A DNA stretch of 64,000 nucleotides from Devosia aquimaris (GTDB lineage Bacteria; Pseudomonadota; Alphaproteobacteria; Rhizobiales; Devosiaceae), in NCBI RefSeq assembly GCF_020169335.1, contig NZ_JAIEZN010000001.1:2469805-2533804 (forward strand). Reading direction: 5' to 3'. A program made the position numbers and the translations under genes. The notes below the pieces were generated by a model. It was not told the DNA's origin. It saw only the letters and a program-made list of their open reading frames with translations, and made no database searches. How positions within the stretch are numbered: position 1 is the stretch's first letter; the number at the start of each line of letters is the position of its first letter. Shown here piece by piece: positions 8,800 to 17,395 of this stretch.

Positions 8800-8890
8800 C
8801 TGAAAAAGAAAAAGAGCGGTAAGAACCGCTCTCGAAGTTAACAGGGAGGCGTCAAACAGAGGGAGAAACCACTCTGCAAAATCCAGAAAA
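8800..8890 (-). ncRNA. Candidate small RNA with C-rich loop upstream of rcdA
   Basis: Reading the minus strand from about 8890, CAGAG and CTCTG can pair around a loop containing TTTCTCC, then a single-stranded CCTCCC (8849 to 8844) follows, and an 8-bp terminator stem with a T-run ends the transcript. Two C-rich anti-Shine-Dalgarno motifs before a Rho-independent terminator is the layout of many alphaproteobacterial trans-acting small RNAs. A perfect CtrA box is centred about 39 bases upstream of the proposed 5' end. No open reading frame explains the region. Boundaries are estimates and expression is unproven. Confidence 0.45.
8803..8832 (-). terminator. Rho-independent terminator on the minus strand
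   Basis: On the minus strand AGAGCGGT and ACCGCTCT (8832-8825, 8820-8813) form an 8-bp stem with a TCTT loop, followed by TTTTCTTTTT. It stands upstream of rcdA, with no protein gene immediately before it, which points to an untranslated transcript ending here or an rcdA leader attenuator. Confidence 0.8.
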
Positions 8891-8921
8891 ATCTGAATAA
8901 TTTGAAGTTACCGCAAACAGA

Positions 8922-8937
8922 TTAATTGCACGTTAAC
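8922..8937. promoter_or_regulatory. CtrA-type box TTAA-N7-TTAAC
   Basis: TTAATTGCACGTTAAC is an exact match to the full CtrA consensus TTAA-N7-TTAA(C). Additional half sites TTAAC occur at 8838-8842 and 8951-8955. The box lies 240 bp upstream of rcdA and about 39 bp upstream of the candidate small RNA. CtrA is the master cell-cycle response regulator of alphaproteobacteria. TTAA is rare in DNA this rich in GC, so the match is unlikely to be chance. Confidence 0.65.
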
Positions 8938-9268
8938 AGGAGTCGATTTCTTAACCCTGCTGTTTGGCATTGCGTTGACCCCGTTTCGTCCGCCGCCGAC
9001 AAATTGCCCATTGCCGCAGCCACCGCATCCGAGTCGGTTCAGCGGCTGCCCCATCATTGTTCACCATCTGCGGGATCGTTCATGGCCAATCTGTCTGCCG
9101 GCGTCGCTGCCAACCTGTTGATGGCTATGGTCGCAGCGGGCCCTGCCCTTTCGGCATCGCCAAACAGGTCTCGCGACGGCTCTGCGCCCGCGCGACATCA
9201 CGCCGACCGCCCGATGTCTGCCCCGCAGCCAGCGGCAACCACTGCGGTACAGGAGCGACTGCGCAGCC
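8938..9268. other. Gene-poor stretch between the CtrA box and the DUF1192 gene
   Basis: Short reading frames are present on both strands (for example 8926-9279 plus), but none has a ribosome site or a recognisable protein composition. A TTAACC half site lies at 8951. Nothing else could be supported here. Confidence 0.4.
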
Positions 9269-9451
9269 CTAGAGCTTGAAAATGGACTCTGCTGCCTGAC
9301 GGGTGGCATTGCGCGCCACGATCGCGGCCCTGAGCCGGTCGATCTCGGCTTCCAGCAGGCCAATGCGCTGCGTCAACTCCTCCACTGACATGGTGTCGAT
9401 CACCATGCCGACCTCATGGGTCTTGGGCGCCTTGCGTTCGTCCTCGTCCAT
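9269..9451 (-). CDS. DUF1192 family small protein
   Basis: 60 residues from the ATG at 9451. The pattern D-E-D-E-R near the start, HEVGMVIDTMSVEEL, then a short coiled coil ERI-LLEAEI-RL and a C-terminal AAESIFK is typical of DUF1192, a small acidic family almost confined to alphaproteobacteria and of unknown function. An upstream extension of nine codons is less likely. The gene is divergent from the quinone oxidoreductase; the 80 bp between them must hold both promoters. Confidence 0.85.
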   Translation of the reverse strand: MDEDERKAPKTHEVGMVIDTMSVEELTQRIGLLEAEIDRLRAAIVARNATRQAAESIFKL

Positions 9452-9533
9452 GCCTGGTCTCCGCGCTGTACAATCCATGCCAGTCTATCCAACCGGACTT
9501 GCAGAGCAATCCGGCTTGCAGCAGCATAACAGG

Positions 9534-10547
9534 ATGAGCACCGCCCAGACTATGCAAACCATCGCCATCACCACCCCCGGAGGCCCGGATGTCCTGCAGG
9601 TTCAGCAGGTGCCCATGCCCGTGTGTGGCCCGGGCGAGGTGCTGATTCGCGTCGCCGCGGCTGGCGTCAACGGCCCCGACCTGGCCCAAAGGCGCGGTCA
9701 CTATGATCCGCCGCCAGGCGCTTCGCCCATCCCCGGGCTGGAAGTCAGCGGCGAAGTCGTCGAACTCGGCCAGGGCGTCACCAATTTTCAGCGCGGCGAG
9801 CGCGTCATGGCGCTGACCAATGGCGGCGGCTATGCGCATTTCGTCGCCGTGCCTGCCGGTCAGGTGTTGCCGGTGCCCAGCGGCTGGTTGCTGACCGACG
9901 CAGCGGCCATTCCCGAGACCTGGTTCACCATCACCCAGACCCTGGTGATGCGGGCAGGCCTCTCAACCGGCATGACGGTTCTGGTGCATGGCGCGGCTGG
10001 CGGCATCGGCAGCGCCGCGATCCAGATCGCCAGCGTTCTGGGGGCGCAGAGCATTGCGGTCGTCTCCTCGCCGGCCAAGGCCGACTATGCGCGCAGCCTG
10101 GGCGCCATGGCGACCATCGACTACACGCAGGAAGATGTGGCTGAACGGGCCCTTGAGATCACTCTTGGCAAGGGCGTTGATCGTGTCGTCGACGTCGTCG
10201 GTGGCGCCATGGCCGAACACAATATCCGCGCCTCGGCACAGGGTGGCCATATCGTCCAGGTCTCGACCCTGGATGGCGCCACGGCGCCAGTGTCGTTACG
10301 CACCATCATGGCGCGCCAGCTGACGCTCTCAGGGTCCACGCTGCGCCCGCAGAGTTCGGCCACCAAGGCCGCGATTGCCAGTCACATTCGCCGCCACTTG
10401 CTGCCGGCTCTGAGCAGCCATGGCTTCACCCGCCAGCTGGTCACCGCCTATCCGTTCAATGCGGCCAACCGGGCCCATGCGACGATGGAAGCCCGCAGCC
10501 ACATGGGCAAGCTGGTGCTGGTCACCCCCTTCGGCGCCACGCTCTAG
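9534..10547 (+). CDS. Zinc-less alcohol dehydrogenase / NAD(P)H-quinone oxidoreductase
   Basis: 337 residues from ATG 9534; ATG 9552 is an alternative. It has the GroES-like domain with GVNGPDLAQRRGHYDPPPG, which lacks the catalytic zinc cysteine, then the Rossmann dinucleotide motif GAAGGIGSAAIQIA (about residue 150), as in the PIG3/QOR group. These enzymes reduce quinones with NADPH in the cytoplasm. The gene is divergent from the DUF1192 gene, as in related genomes. The physiological quinone is not predictable. Confidence 0.9.
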   Translation: MSTAQTMQTIAITTPGGPDVLQVQQVPMPVCGPGEVLIRVAAAGVNGPDLAQRRGHYDPPPGASPIPGLEVSGEVVELGQGVTNFQRGERVMALTNGGGYAHFVAVPAGQVLPVPSGWLLTDAAAIPETWFTITQTLVMRAGLSTGMTVLVHGAAGGIGSAAIQIASVLGAQSIAVVSSPAKADYARSLGAMATIDYTQEDVAERALEITLGKGVDRVVDVVGGAMAEHNIRASAQGGHIVQVSTLDGATAPVSLRTIMARQLTLSGSTLRPQSSATKAAIASHIRRHLLPALSSHGFTRQLVTAYPFNAANRAHATMEARSHMGKLVLVTPFGATL

Positions 10548-10690
10548 CGGCGCACAAGCCGGGGAAAGCCGACATTGCCATTGCGGATCGGGGGCGAAAT
10601 CCATATATTGGCTGCGTTCCCCCTCAGCATGAAGCAAAGAGGCGGAGCGGCCCGGAGGAAAACCGGCCGCGCCTGCAGGAGAGATTTATC

Positions 10691-11422
10691 ATGACCCAGC
10701 CACTGTTGATGCCCAAGGCTACCGCCGTCTGGCTCGTTGACAACACTGCGCTGTCGTTCGAGCAGATCGCAGCCTTCTGCACGCTTCACCCGCTGGAAGT
10801 TCAGGGCATTGCCGATGGCGACGTCGCCGGCGGCATCATGGGCGTCAATCCCATCCAGAATGGCCAGTTGACCCGCGAAGAGATCGAGAAGGCCGAGGCC
10901 GATCCCAACTATCGCCTCAAGCTGAGCGAGCCCAAGGTTCGTGTTGCCGCTGCCAAGCGCAAGGGCCCGCGCTACACCCCGATCTCGCGCCGCAACGAAC
11001 GCCCCAATGCAATCAAGTGGCTTGTGCGCAACCATCCCGAGCTCAAGGACGCCCAGATCATGCGTCTGGTCGGCACCACCAAGTCCACAATCGACTCCGT
11101 GCGCGAGTCCACCCACTGGAACGCCGCCAACCTGGCCGCCATGGACCCGGTGACCCTGGGCCTCTGCAGCCAGATCGATCTCGATCTTGAGGTCAAGCGC
11201 GCATCCAAGGGTGGTCCGGGCGTGGACGAGGCCGAAGAAGGCACGCTGCTGATGACGGCCGAAGAGGCCCTGGCCCGCTCCGGCGCCCGTGGCCAGTCCG
11301 ACGAGGACGGCGAGTTCTCAGCCAATGATCATCGTCCCGCTGAAGCGCAGGACGAGTTCGACGCTGACTCGGTCTTCTCCAAGCTCAAGTCCCTCAACGT
11401 CGACGCCGACAGCGACAACTAG
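10691..11422 (+). CDS. trcR: Cell-cycle transcriptional regulator TrcR (DUF1013)
   Basis: 243 residues. The first 170 match the DUF1013/TrcR family: MPKATAVWLVDNTALSFEQIA, a basic stretch KRKGPRYTPISRRNERP and a helix-turn-helix-like LKDAQIMRLVGTTKSTIDSVR. TrcR was found in alphaproteobacteria as a conserved regulator linked to the cell cycle. The last 70 residues are acidic and probably flexible. A clear AGGAG ribosome site precedes the ATG. It is followed 18 bp later by the cation antiporter gene, so the two may share a transcript. Confidence 0.9.
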   Translation: MTQPLLMPKATAVWLVDNTALSFEQIAAFCTLHPLEVQGIADGDVAGGIMGVNPIQNGQLTREEIEKAEADPNYRLKLSEPKVRVAAAKRKGPRYTPISRRNERPNAIKWLVRNHPELKDAQIMRLVGTTKSTIDSVRESTHWNAANLAAMDPVTLGLCSQIDLDLEVKRASKGGPGVDEAEEGTLLMTAEEALARSGARGQSDEDGEFSANDHRPAEAQDEFDADSVFSKLKSLNVDADSDN

Positions 11423-11440
11423 AAGAATCAGGTCAGCAGA

Positions 11441-13291
11441 ATGGAAAACAACATCCTGCTGGCCATTTTCGTCTTGCTGGCAGCCAGTATCGCGCTGGTG
11501 CCACTCGCCAAGGCCGCCGGTCTTGGCACCGTTCTGGGCTATCTGGCCGCCGGCGTGCTGGTTGGCCCCTATGGCCTGCGTCTGGTTTCGGACAGCGATA
11601 CCACCCGTCACATAGCCGAGTTCGGCATCGTCATGATGCTGTTCCTGATCGGCCTCGACCTGCAACCCCGCGAAATCTGGCGCATGCGCCACAAGGTGCT
11701 TGGCCTGGGCGTCACCCAGGTCGTGGCCACGGCCGCCGTCATTGCCATCACGCTGACGCTGAGCGGCCTGTCCTGGAACGTGGCGGTCATCATTGGTCTG
11801 GCCCTGGCCATGTCCTCTACGGCCATTGCCATGCAGACCATCGAACAGCGCGACATCACCACCACCGACACAGGCCGGGCAAGCCTGGCCATCCTGCTGG
11901 TGCAGGACGTTGCCATCATTCCGATCCTGGCCGCCATTCCGCTCCTCGCTATCGCCAGCAGTGGCGCCGCCATCGATGCCGAAGTCACCGAGGCCGTGAG
12001 CAAGCTCGATAACCCGGTCGACTGGATCATGCCGCTCTCGGTTGTGGGCGCCTTCGTCGGCGCCCTGCTGGCCGGCCGCTATATAGTGCGCCCTTTGCTG
12101 GGCTATGTCGCCCGCACCGAGGTGCGCGAGGCCTTTACCGCCATGGGATTGGCCCTGGTCGTTGGCGCCGCGATGGTCACCCAACTGATCGGCCTGTCAC
12201 CAGCTCTGGGTGGTTTCATTGGCGGCGTCATTCTGGCCGACAGCGAATATCGCCACGAGCTGGAAAGCAATCTTCAGCCCTTCAAGGGCCTGCTGCTGGG
12301 CCTGTTCTTCATCTCGGTCGGCATGTCGATCGACTTCTCGGTTCTGGCCACCGAACCGGTGCGCATTGCCGTGCTGGTCATGGGGCTGGTCGTGGTCAAG
12401 ATGGGCATTCTGTTTGCCCTCGCCTCCATGTTCCGCATGCACTTCGCCGATCGCCTGCTGATGTCCATGTTGCTCAGCCAGACCGGCGAGTTTGCCTTCG
12501 TTGTCCTGCAGCTCGCCCGCACCGAAGGCGCCATCCCCGCTGAACAATATGGGACCATGAGCGTCGCTGTCGCCCTCTCGATGGTTACCACGCCGTTGCT
12601 CCTGCTGCTTTTTGACAAGGTGATCGCCCCCCGCCTGGATGGTCGCGCCAGCCAGCGCCCGGGTGACACCATCGACGAACACCGCAAGATCGTGGTTCTG
12701 GGCTATGGCCGGTTCGGGCAGATCGTGACGCGCATGCTGCGCTCCCAGGGCTTTGAGATGACCCTGATCGACGACGACGCCGCCCAGATCGCCCTGGTGC
12801 GCCGCTTTGGCGTCAAGGTCTTCTACGGCGACGCCTCGCGCCTCGACCTGTTGCATGCCGCCGGTGTCGACAAGGCCGAACTGGTGGTGATCGCCGTGGG
12901 CGGGGCGGATCGCATTCTCTCCATTGCCCGCAATCTGCGGCGCCATTTCCCCCATGTTGACATCGCCGCCCGCGCTGTCGATCGTGGCCACGCCCACGAA
13001 CTGATGGCGCTTGGCGTCGAGGTCTTTGAGCGCGAGACCTTCCTGTCTGCCATAAGCCTGGGCGCCAAGGTGCTCGTGCGCCTGGGTCACTCGCCCGAAG
13101 AGGCTGCCCGGCAGGCCGAGGCCTTCGAGACCCACGACAACCAGTTGCTGCAGGACAGTTTTTTCGTGCGTGGCGACGAAACGGCCTATATCGGCATGGT
13201 GCGCAACGCCATGGGCCTGCTCAACGAGGCCATGAGCGCCGATCGGCCCGAACCGCCTGTTGACAATACGCCGCCGAAGCGTACCGAATAG
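11441..13291 (+). CDS. CPA2 monovalent cation:proton antiporter (KefB/KefC/YbaL-like) with TrkA-N domain
   Basis: 616 residues. The first 390 contain about 12-13 membrane helices with LGYLAAGVLVGP and the conserved GLDL and SSTAIA stretches of CPA2 antiporters. From about residue 415 a Rossmann RCK/TrkA-N domain starts with VVLGYGRFGQIVTRML, a binding site for NAD(H) or nucleotides that gates transport. The C-terminal 60 residues are helical and charged. It probably exports K+ or Na+ in exchange for protons. No KefF/KefG ancillary gene is present, so glutathione gating is doubtful. Confidence 0.93.
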   Translation: MENNILLAIFVLLAASIALVPLAKAAGLGTVLGYLAAGVLVGPYGLRLVSDSDTTRHIAEFGIVMMLFLIGLDLQPREIWRMRHKVLGLGVTQVVATAAVIAITLTLSGLSWNVAVIIGLALAMSSTAIAMQTIEQRDITTTDTGRASLAILLVQDVAIIPILAAIPLLAIASSGAAIDAEVTEAVSKLDNPVDWIMPLSVVGAFVGALLAGRYIVRPLLGYVARTEVREAFTAMGLALVVGAAMVTQLIGLSPALGGFIGGVILADSEYRHELESNLQPFKGLLLGLFFISVGMSIDFSVLATEPVRIAVLVMGLVVVKMGILFALASMFRMHFADRLLMSMLLSQTGEFAFVVLQLARTEGAIPAEQYGTMSVAVALSMVTTPLLLLLFDKVIAPRLDGRASQRPGDTIDEHRKIVVLGYGRFGQIVTRMLRSQGFEMTLIDDDAAQIALVRRFGVKVFYGDASRLDLLHAAGVDKAELVVIAVGGADRILSIARNLRRHFPHVDIAARAVDRGHAHELMALGVEVFERETFLSAISLGAKVLVRLGHSPEEAARQAEAFETHDNQLLQDSFFVRGDETAYIGMVRNAMGLLNEAMSADRPEPPVDNTPPKRTE

Positions 13292-13317
13292 TACGGAACC
13301 CTCCCGGACTATTTTCC

Positions 13318-14085
13318 ATGCCCATGCTTGATCCCTATTTCGTCACGGTCGCCGTGATCGCCGTGCTGATTGTCGGCCTGTCCAAGGCCGGTCTGCTGGG
13401 CAGTCTGGGCATGGTGGGCGTGCCCCTGCTCAGCCTGGTCATGCCCGCACGCGACGCTGCCGGCATGATGCTGCCGGTGCTCCTGGCCATGGATGCGATT
13501 GCCGTCTTTGCCTATCGCCGCGATATCGACTGGCGCGTCATTGCCATCATGCTGCCCGGCGCTGCCGTCGGCACCCTGCTCGGTTGGGTACTCTGGGCTT
13601 TTGTGTCCGATTCCGCCGTGCTGCTCTTCGTCGGCATTGTCACCCTGCTCTTCATCCTCGATGCCATCCTGCCCCTGCGCAAGAAGCTTGAGGGCCTGCC
13701 GCCATCGCGCCCATGGGGCATTTTCTGGGGCGCCTTCTCGGGCTTCACCAGCTTCATCAGCCACACTGGCGGCCCGCCGTTCCAGATTTACGTGCTGCCC
13801 CAGCGCCTGCCACCGGCCATCTATGCCGGCACCACCGCGGTGTTCTTCGCCATCGTCAACACCGCCAAGCTGGTCCCCTATTTTTTCCTCGGCCAGCTCA
13901 ACGTCCACAACCTCACCCTGTCGGCAATGCTCATACCGGTGGGCATAGGCGGGGTCTTCATCGGCATCGCCCTGGTCCGCCGCATCTCCATGGCGCTGTT
14001 CTACCGCGTCGCCTACTGGCTGGTGTTCCTGTTGGCGCTCAAGCTGGTCTGGGATGGTGCCCGAGGCGTCTTCTGGGGGCTCTGA
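13318..14085 (+). CDS. TauE/SafE family sulfite/sulfonate exporter-like permease
   Basis: 255 residues, almost entirely hydrophobic, with about eight membrane helices. The repeated motif GLSKAGLLGSLGMVGVPLL near the start and the matching FTSFISHTGGPPFQIYVLPQ in the second half are the two copies of the TauE repeat. The family exports organosulfur anions or other small anions. It follows the antiporter by 26 bp and may be co-transcribed. The substrate cannot be read. Confidence 0.9.
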   Translation: MPMLDPYFVTVAVIAVLIVGLSKAGLLGSLGMVGVPLLSLVMPARDAAGMMLPVLLAMDAIAVFAYRRDIDWRVIAIMLPGAAVGTLLGWVLWAFVSDSAVLLFVGIVTLLFILDAILPLRKKLEGLPPSRPWGIFWGAFSGFTSFISHTGGPPFQIYVLPQRLPPAIYAGTTAVFFAIVNTAKLVPYFFLGQLNVHNLTLSAMLIPVGIGGVFIGIALVRRISMALFYRVAYWLVFLLALKLVWDGARGVFWGL

Positions 14086-14106
14086 GCCAAGCGCGCCGGA
14101 GGCAAC

Positions 14107-14136
14107 AAAAAAGGGCCGCGGCTTCTGCCGTGACCC
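14107..14136 (-). terminator. Rho-independent terminator of the minus-strand YdcH-like gene
   Basis: On the minus strand a 10-bp stem with one mismatch (14136-14127 with 14122-14113), loop AGAA, is followed by six T. It lies 30 bases beyond the stop of the minus-strand gene and also separates it from the convergent TauE gene. Confidence 0.85.
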
Positions 14137-14166
14137 TTCATCCCTACCGGGGAATACTGCGCCGCA

Positions 14167-14340
14167 TTACTGTGTCATTGCAGAGAACTTGTAGAGTTCG
14201 TCCTTCACTTCGAGTTTCTTGCGCTTGAGTGCGCTTACCATCAGATCATCCGCTCGAGTACTCTGCAGCTCGGCCTGGATCTGGCGGTCCAACTCCTGAT
14301 GGCGCCGTTCGAGCGCCGCGATATGCCCTTCAGTCGTCAT
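14167..14340 (-). CDS. YdcH-like protein, DUF465
   Basis: 57 residues from the ATG at 14340, which has AGGAG six bases upstream. The pattern HIAALERRHQELDRQI followed by LKRKKLEVKDEL is the DUF465 helical hairpin, a small coiled-coil protein of unknown function. It has its own terminator and is divergent from a second DUF465 gene 153 bp away. Confidence 0.88.
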   Translation of the reverse strand: MTTEGHIAALERRHQELDRQIQAELQSTRADDLMVSALKRKKLEVKDELYKFSAMTQ

Positions 14341-14493
14341 GACAACTCCTAGAAAGCTTTGTGGACGACTCATCGTCACAAAAAATTCACGTCTTGTCGA
14401 CTGCCCTTCGGACCCCTGTTTGAAATCTGGTGCAAATCACCGTCTGATCGGTTAACCAAGGGTGAGTTTTAGCCGTCGGGCAGGTGCCGATCC

Positions 14494-14709
14494 ATGTTGT
14501 CGTTGACCAAGGAACAGGAAGCCAGTTTTGGTCTCGAACTGGCGACGAAACGCCAGGAACATGCCGATCTCGACGCGGCCATCAACACGCTCACCCAGTC
14601 TCACATTGCCGATCGCATGCTGATTCAGCGCCTCAAGAAGCGGAAGCTGGCGCTCAAGGATCGCATCGTGCAGCTCGAGAATTATTTGCTGCCCGACATC
14701 ATCGCCTGA
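14494..14709 (+). CDS. Second YdcH-like protein, DUF465
   Basis: 71 residues with the same plan as its divergent neighbour: an N-terminal helix, then [25 protein letters not shown]. The GGCAGGT sequence ahead of the ATG can serve as ribosome site. The product is slightly longer and ends in a hydrophobic LLPDIIA. The two DUF465 genes share a 153-bp promoter region containing a TTAACC half site at 14452. Function unknown. Confidence 0.85.
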   Translation: MLSLTKEQEASFGLELATKRQEHADLDAAINTLTQSHIADRMLIQRLKKRKLALKDRIVQLENYLLPDIIA

Positions 14710-14785
14710 GGCCGTCCCGGCCTTGATGTGTGGCGACAATTGGGCTAGTTCCGCGCTTTGCTTGAGACCGATGGGGGAATCGGCC

Positions 14786-15280
14786 GTGCTGACCAAACCG
14801 CTCGTTGCCATCGTCATGGGGAGCCAGTCCGACTGGCCCACAATGCGGCTGGCCGCAGAAACCCTTGAATCGCTCGAAATCGAATACGAGGCGCGCATCG
14901 TGTCGGCGCATCGCACGCCCGAGCGCCTGGTCGAGTTCTCTACCAATGCCCGCATGGAGGGCTTCAAGGTCATCATCGCCGGCGCCGGCGGAGCGGCCCA
15001 CCTGCCTGGCATGATTGCCGCCATGACGCCCTTGCCGGTGTTTGGCGTTCCGGTGCGATCAAAGGCCCTGAACGGGCAGGACAGCCTGCTCTCCATCGTC
15101 CAGATGCCCGGTGGCATTCCGGTCGGCACGCTGGCCATCGGTGAACCCGGCGCCATCAACGCCGCCCTGCTCGCCGCAGCCGTTCTGGCGCTCTACGACG
15201 ATGAACTGGCCGACCGGCTCGATGCCCATCGTGCCCGCCAGACCCAGGCCGTCCCCCTCTTCCCCGCAGACACCGAGTAG
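14786..15280 (+). CDS. purE: N5-carboxyaminoimidazole ribonucleotide mutase
   Basis: 164 residues from a GTG at 14786, chosen because GGGGGA lies seven bases upstream and the length matches PurE; ATG 14771 is the alternative. The motifs [19 protein letters not shown] and [11 protein letters not shown] line the active site, the serine and histidine being catalytic in this family. PurE moves the carboxyl group of N5-CAIR to C4 in purine synthesis, downstream of PurK. The purK start lies four bases after its stop, so the two are one operon. Confidence 0.95.
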   Translation: MLTKPLVAIVMGSQSDWPTMRLAAETLESLEIEYEARIVSAHRTPERLVEFSTNARMEGFKVIIAGAGGAAHLPGMIAAMTPLPVFGVPVRSKALNGQDSLLSIVQMPGGIPVGTLAIGEPGAINAALLAAAVLALYDDELADRLDAHRARQTQAVPLFPADTE

Positions 15281-15284
15281 CCTC

Positions 15285-16370
15285 TTGTCCCAAGCGACCC
15301 CACCGCTGCCCACGGGCAGCACCATCGGCATTCTGGGCGGCGGACAGCTGGGCCGCATGTTGTCGCTGGCCGCCAGCCGGCTGGGCATGCGCACCCACAT
15401 CTTCTGCCCGGATCCGCACAGCCCGGCTTTCGAGGTCACGCCACACCGCACCATCGCCGCCTATGACGATGAGGCCGCCCTGGCCGCCTTCGCCGATGCG
15501 GTCGACGTCATCACCTATGAATTCGAGAACGTGCCGGCCGCCACCGCCGAGTTCCTCGCCGGCCGCAAGCCGCTGCGCCCCGGCGCCAATGCCCTGGCAA
15601 TCTCCCAGGACCGGCTGGCCGAAAAATCCTTCCTGGCGGGCAAGAACATCCCCGTGGCGCCCCATCGCGCCGTCCACACCCGCGCCGACCTCGATGCCGC
15701 CATTGCCGACCTCGACCTGCCCGCCGTGCTCAAGACCACCCGCCTGGGTTATGACGGCAAGGGCCAGCGGGTGCTGCGCACGCCCCAGGATGCCGACGCC
15801 GCTTTTGCCGAGCTCGAACCCAAGCCTTTGGTGCTTGAGGCCTTTGTGCCGTTCGACAAGGAAATTTCGGTGGTGGTGGCTCGCAACACGGCCGGTGAAG
15901 TCCGCAGCTTCGATCCGGCTGAGAACGTGCACCGCCACCATATCCTGCACACCAGCACCGTGCCCGCCGACATCTCTGCCGGCCTTGAAAAACACGCCGC
16001 CATGCTGGCCAAGGTCATCGTCGTGGCGCTCGATTATGTCGGTGTCCTGGGTGTCGAGTTCTTTGTCGTTCCCGGTGACCGTCCGACCTTGATGGTCAAC
16101 GAAATCGCCCCGCGCGTACACAATTCCGGCCACTGGACGGAAGCGGTCTGCCTGACCGACCAGTTCGAGCAGCATATTCGGGCCATTATTGGCTGGCCGC
16201 TGGGCGACCCCGCCCGCATGGCCGATGTCGTGATGCAAAACCTCATCGGCGACGAGGTCCTGGCCCTGCCCGCCAGTCTGGATGGCAACACCCAACCCCA
16301 TCTCTATGGCAAGGCCGAAGCCCGGCCCGGCCGCAAGATGGGCCACGTCAACACCATCACCCGGCGCTAG
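15285..16370 (+). CDS. purK: N5-carboxyaminoimidazole ribonucleotide synthase
   Basis: 361 residues from a TTG at 15285, the first start that gives the family N-terminus; the open frame continues upstream only inside purE. The nucleotide-binding GILGGGQLGRML, the ATP-grasp segment KTTRLGYDGKGQRVL and the metal-binding VNEIAPRVHNSGHWT are all present. PurK makes N5-CAIR from AIR, bicarbonate and ATP. Its TAG stop lies on the edge of a repetitive palindromic element. Confidence 0.96.
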   Translation: MSQATPPLPTGSTIGILGGGQLGRMLSLAASRLGMRTHIFCPDPHSPAFEVTPHRTIAAYDDEAALAAFADAVDVITYEFENVPAATAEFLAGRKPLRPGANALAISQDRLAEKSFLAGKNIPVAPHRAVHTRADLDAAIADLDLPAVLKTTRLGYDGKGQRVLRTPQDADAAFAELEPKPLVLEAFVPFDKEISVVVARNTAGEVRSFDPAENVHRHHILHTSTVPADISAGLEKHAAMLAKVIVVALDYVGVLGVEFFVVPGDRPTLMVNEIAPRVHNSGHWTEAVCLTDQFEQHIRAIIGWPLGDPARMADVVMQNLIGDEVLALPASLDGNTQPHLYGKAEARPGRKMGHVNTITRR

Positions 16371-16475
16371 AGCGTTTCCAGCAAAAGTGGACACCATTTT
16401 TGCGGTTCGGAAGCGCGACCAAACAAGACCCTAGAGCCGTTTGACCGATTCAGCGAAGCGGTGAAACGGCTCTAG
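16367..16475. repeat. Hyphomicrobiales-type intergenic palindromic element, two units
   Basis: Unit one starts at CTAGAGCGTTTCC (16367) and contains near-palindromic GCAAAAGTGG and CCATTTTTGC (16381-16403). Unit two has perfect 12-bp arms CTAGAGCCGTTT (16431-16442) and AAACGGCTCTAG (16464-16475). The first edge gives purK its TAG stop and the last edge gives the convergent hydrolase its TAG stop. Similar CTAGAG-edged elements are scattered in related genomes. Confidence 0.75.
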
Positions 16476-17167
16476 CGGGCAAGCCAGTCCGCCATCGCGG
16501 CCACGACAGCATCGGGCGCTTCCATGGTCGGCACGTGTCCGCAGCCGGCAAAACGCACGAGGACAGCACCAGCAATGGCGGCGGCCATCTCCTCGGCCAG
16601 TTCAGGAGGCGTGACCCCGTCCGCCTCACCCACTCCCACCAGCGTGGGCACAGTGATGGCGCCCAGATAGGGACGCGAGTCGATCCGCGCCATGATCGCC
16701 TTTTGATGCTTGAGATAGGCCTCCGCCCCGGCCCGCTCGGCCATGGCCACCACTTCCTTTGCCGTCGGACTATCGAGGTTTTGCGGTGCGAGCAGGCCGG
16801 GCTGCAGCGTACGGGCCACCAATCCGAACTTGCCCTCTTCCACCAGCCGGATCGCCGCCAACCGCGCCTGCGTGCGCACGGTGTCGTCGGCCCGCGCAGA
16901 GGTGTCCAGCAGCGCCAGCCGCGTCACCCGCTCCGGCGCCTGCCGCATGATCTCCAGCGCCACATAGCCGCCCATGGAGAGGGCCGCCAGGGCGAATCGT
17001 GGTGGGGCACCCGCCAGCGCCTGGGCCGCCATGCCGGCAACGCTGTCCGGGCCGCGCAGCTCCGCCACGCTGCACCGCGCCCGCCCGCCCAGGCCCGCAA
17101 CAACGTCTCGCCACAGCCGGGCATCGCAATTCAGCCCCGGCAGCATCAGCAGGTCTTGGCTCATCAT
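16472..17167 (-). CDS. Alpha/beta-hydrolase fold protein
   Basis: 231 residues. The nucleophile elbow is ALSMGG with Ser64, the acid is probably Asp183 (GEADGVTP) and the base His211 (GCGHVP). The N-terminal LPGLNCDARLW resembles the oxyanion-hole loop of small esterases. It is a soluble protein. Its stop codon is part of the palindromic element shared with purK. The substrate is not evident; esterase or lactonase activity is the general expectation. Confidence 0.85.
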   Translation of the reverse strand: MMSQDLLMLPGLNCDARLWRDVVAGLGGRARCSVAELRGPDSVAGMAAQALAGAPPRFALAALSMGGYVALEIMRQAPERVTRLALLDTSARADDTVRTQARLAAIRLVEEGKFGLVARTLQPGLLAPQNLDSPTAKEVVAMAERAGAEAYLKHQKAIMARIDSRPYLGAITVPTLVGVGEADGVTPPELAEEMAAAIAGAVLVRFAGCGHVPTMEAPDAVVAAMADWLAR

Positions 17168-17395
17168 GGCACTGTGTCTCTCGTCTGGTGGTTGCGATTG
17201 TTCCCCGCCCTGCCCTCTTGAGCAAGCTGGGAGGCGGCTTTGCCAAGGTTTTTATCCATGAGTCAGTGGACAAGGCCGGAAAGCTGGGCTATAGACCGCC
17301 CCACGGTGATCAGCCTTGCTGGTCGGCGACGGGATATTTATCGCGGCGCCACTATCCAAACCCACATGTCCAAGCTTCGAAAGGGCGGTTGACCT

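Noticed and set aside
8926..9279. A 117-codon plus-strand frame between rcdA and the DUF1192 gene
   Set aside because: No ribosome site, its 3' end overlaps the DUF1192 gene, and amino-acid composition is not protein-like. The CtrA box and terminator argue for a regulatory region.
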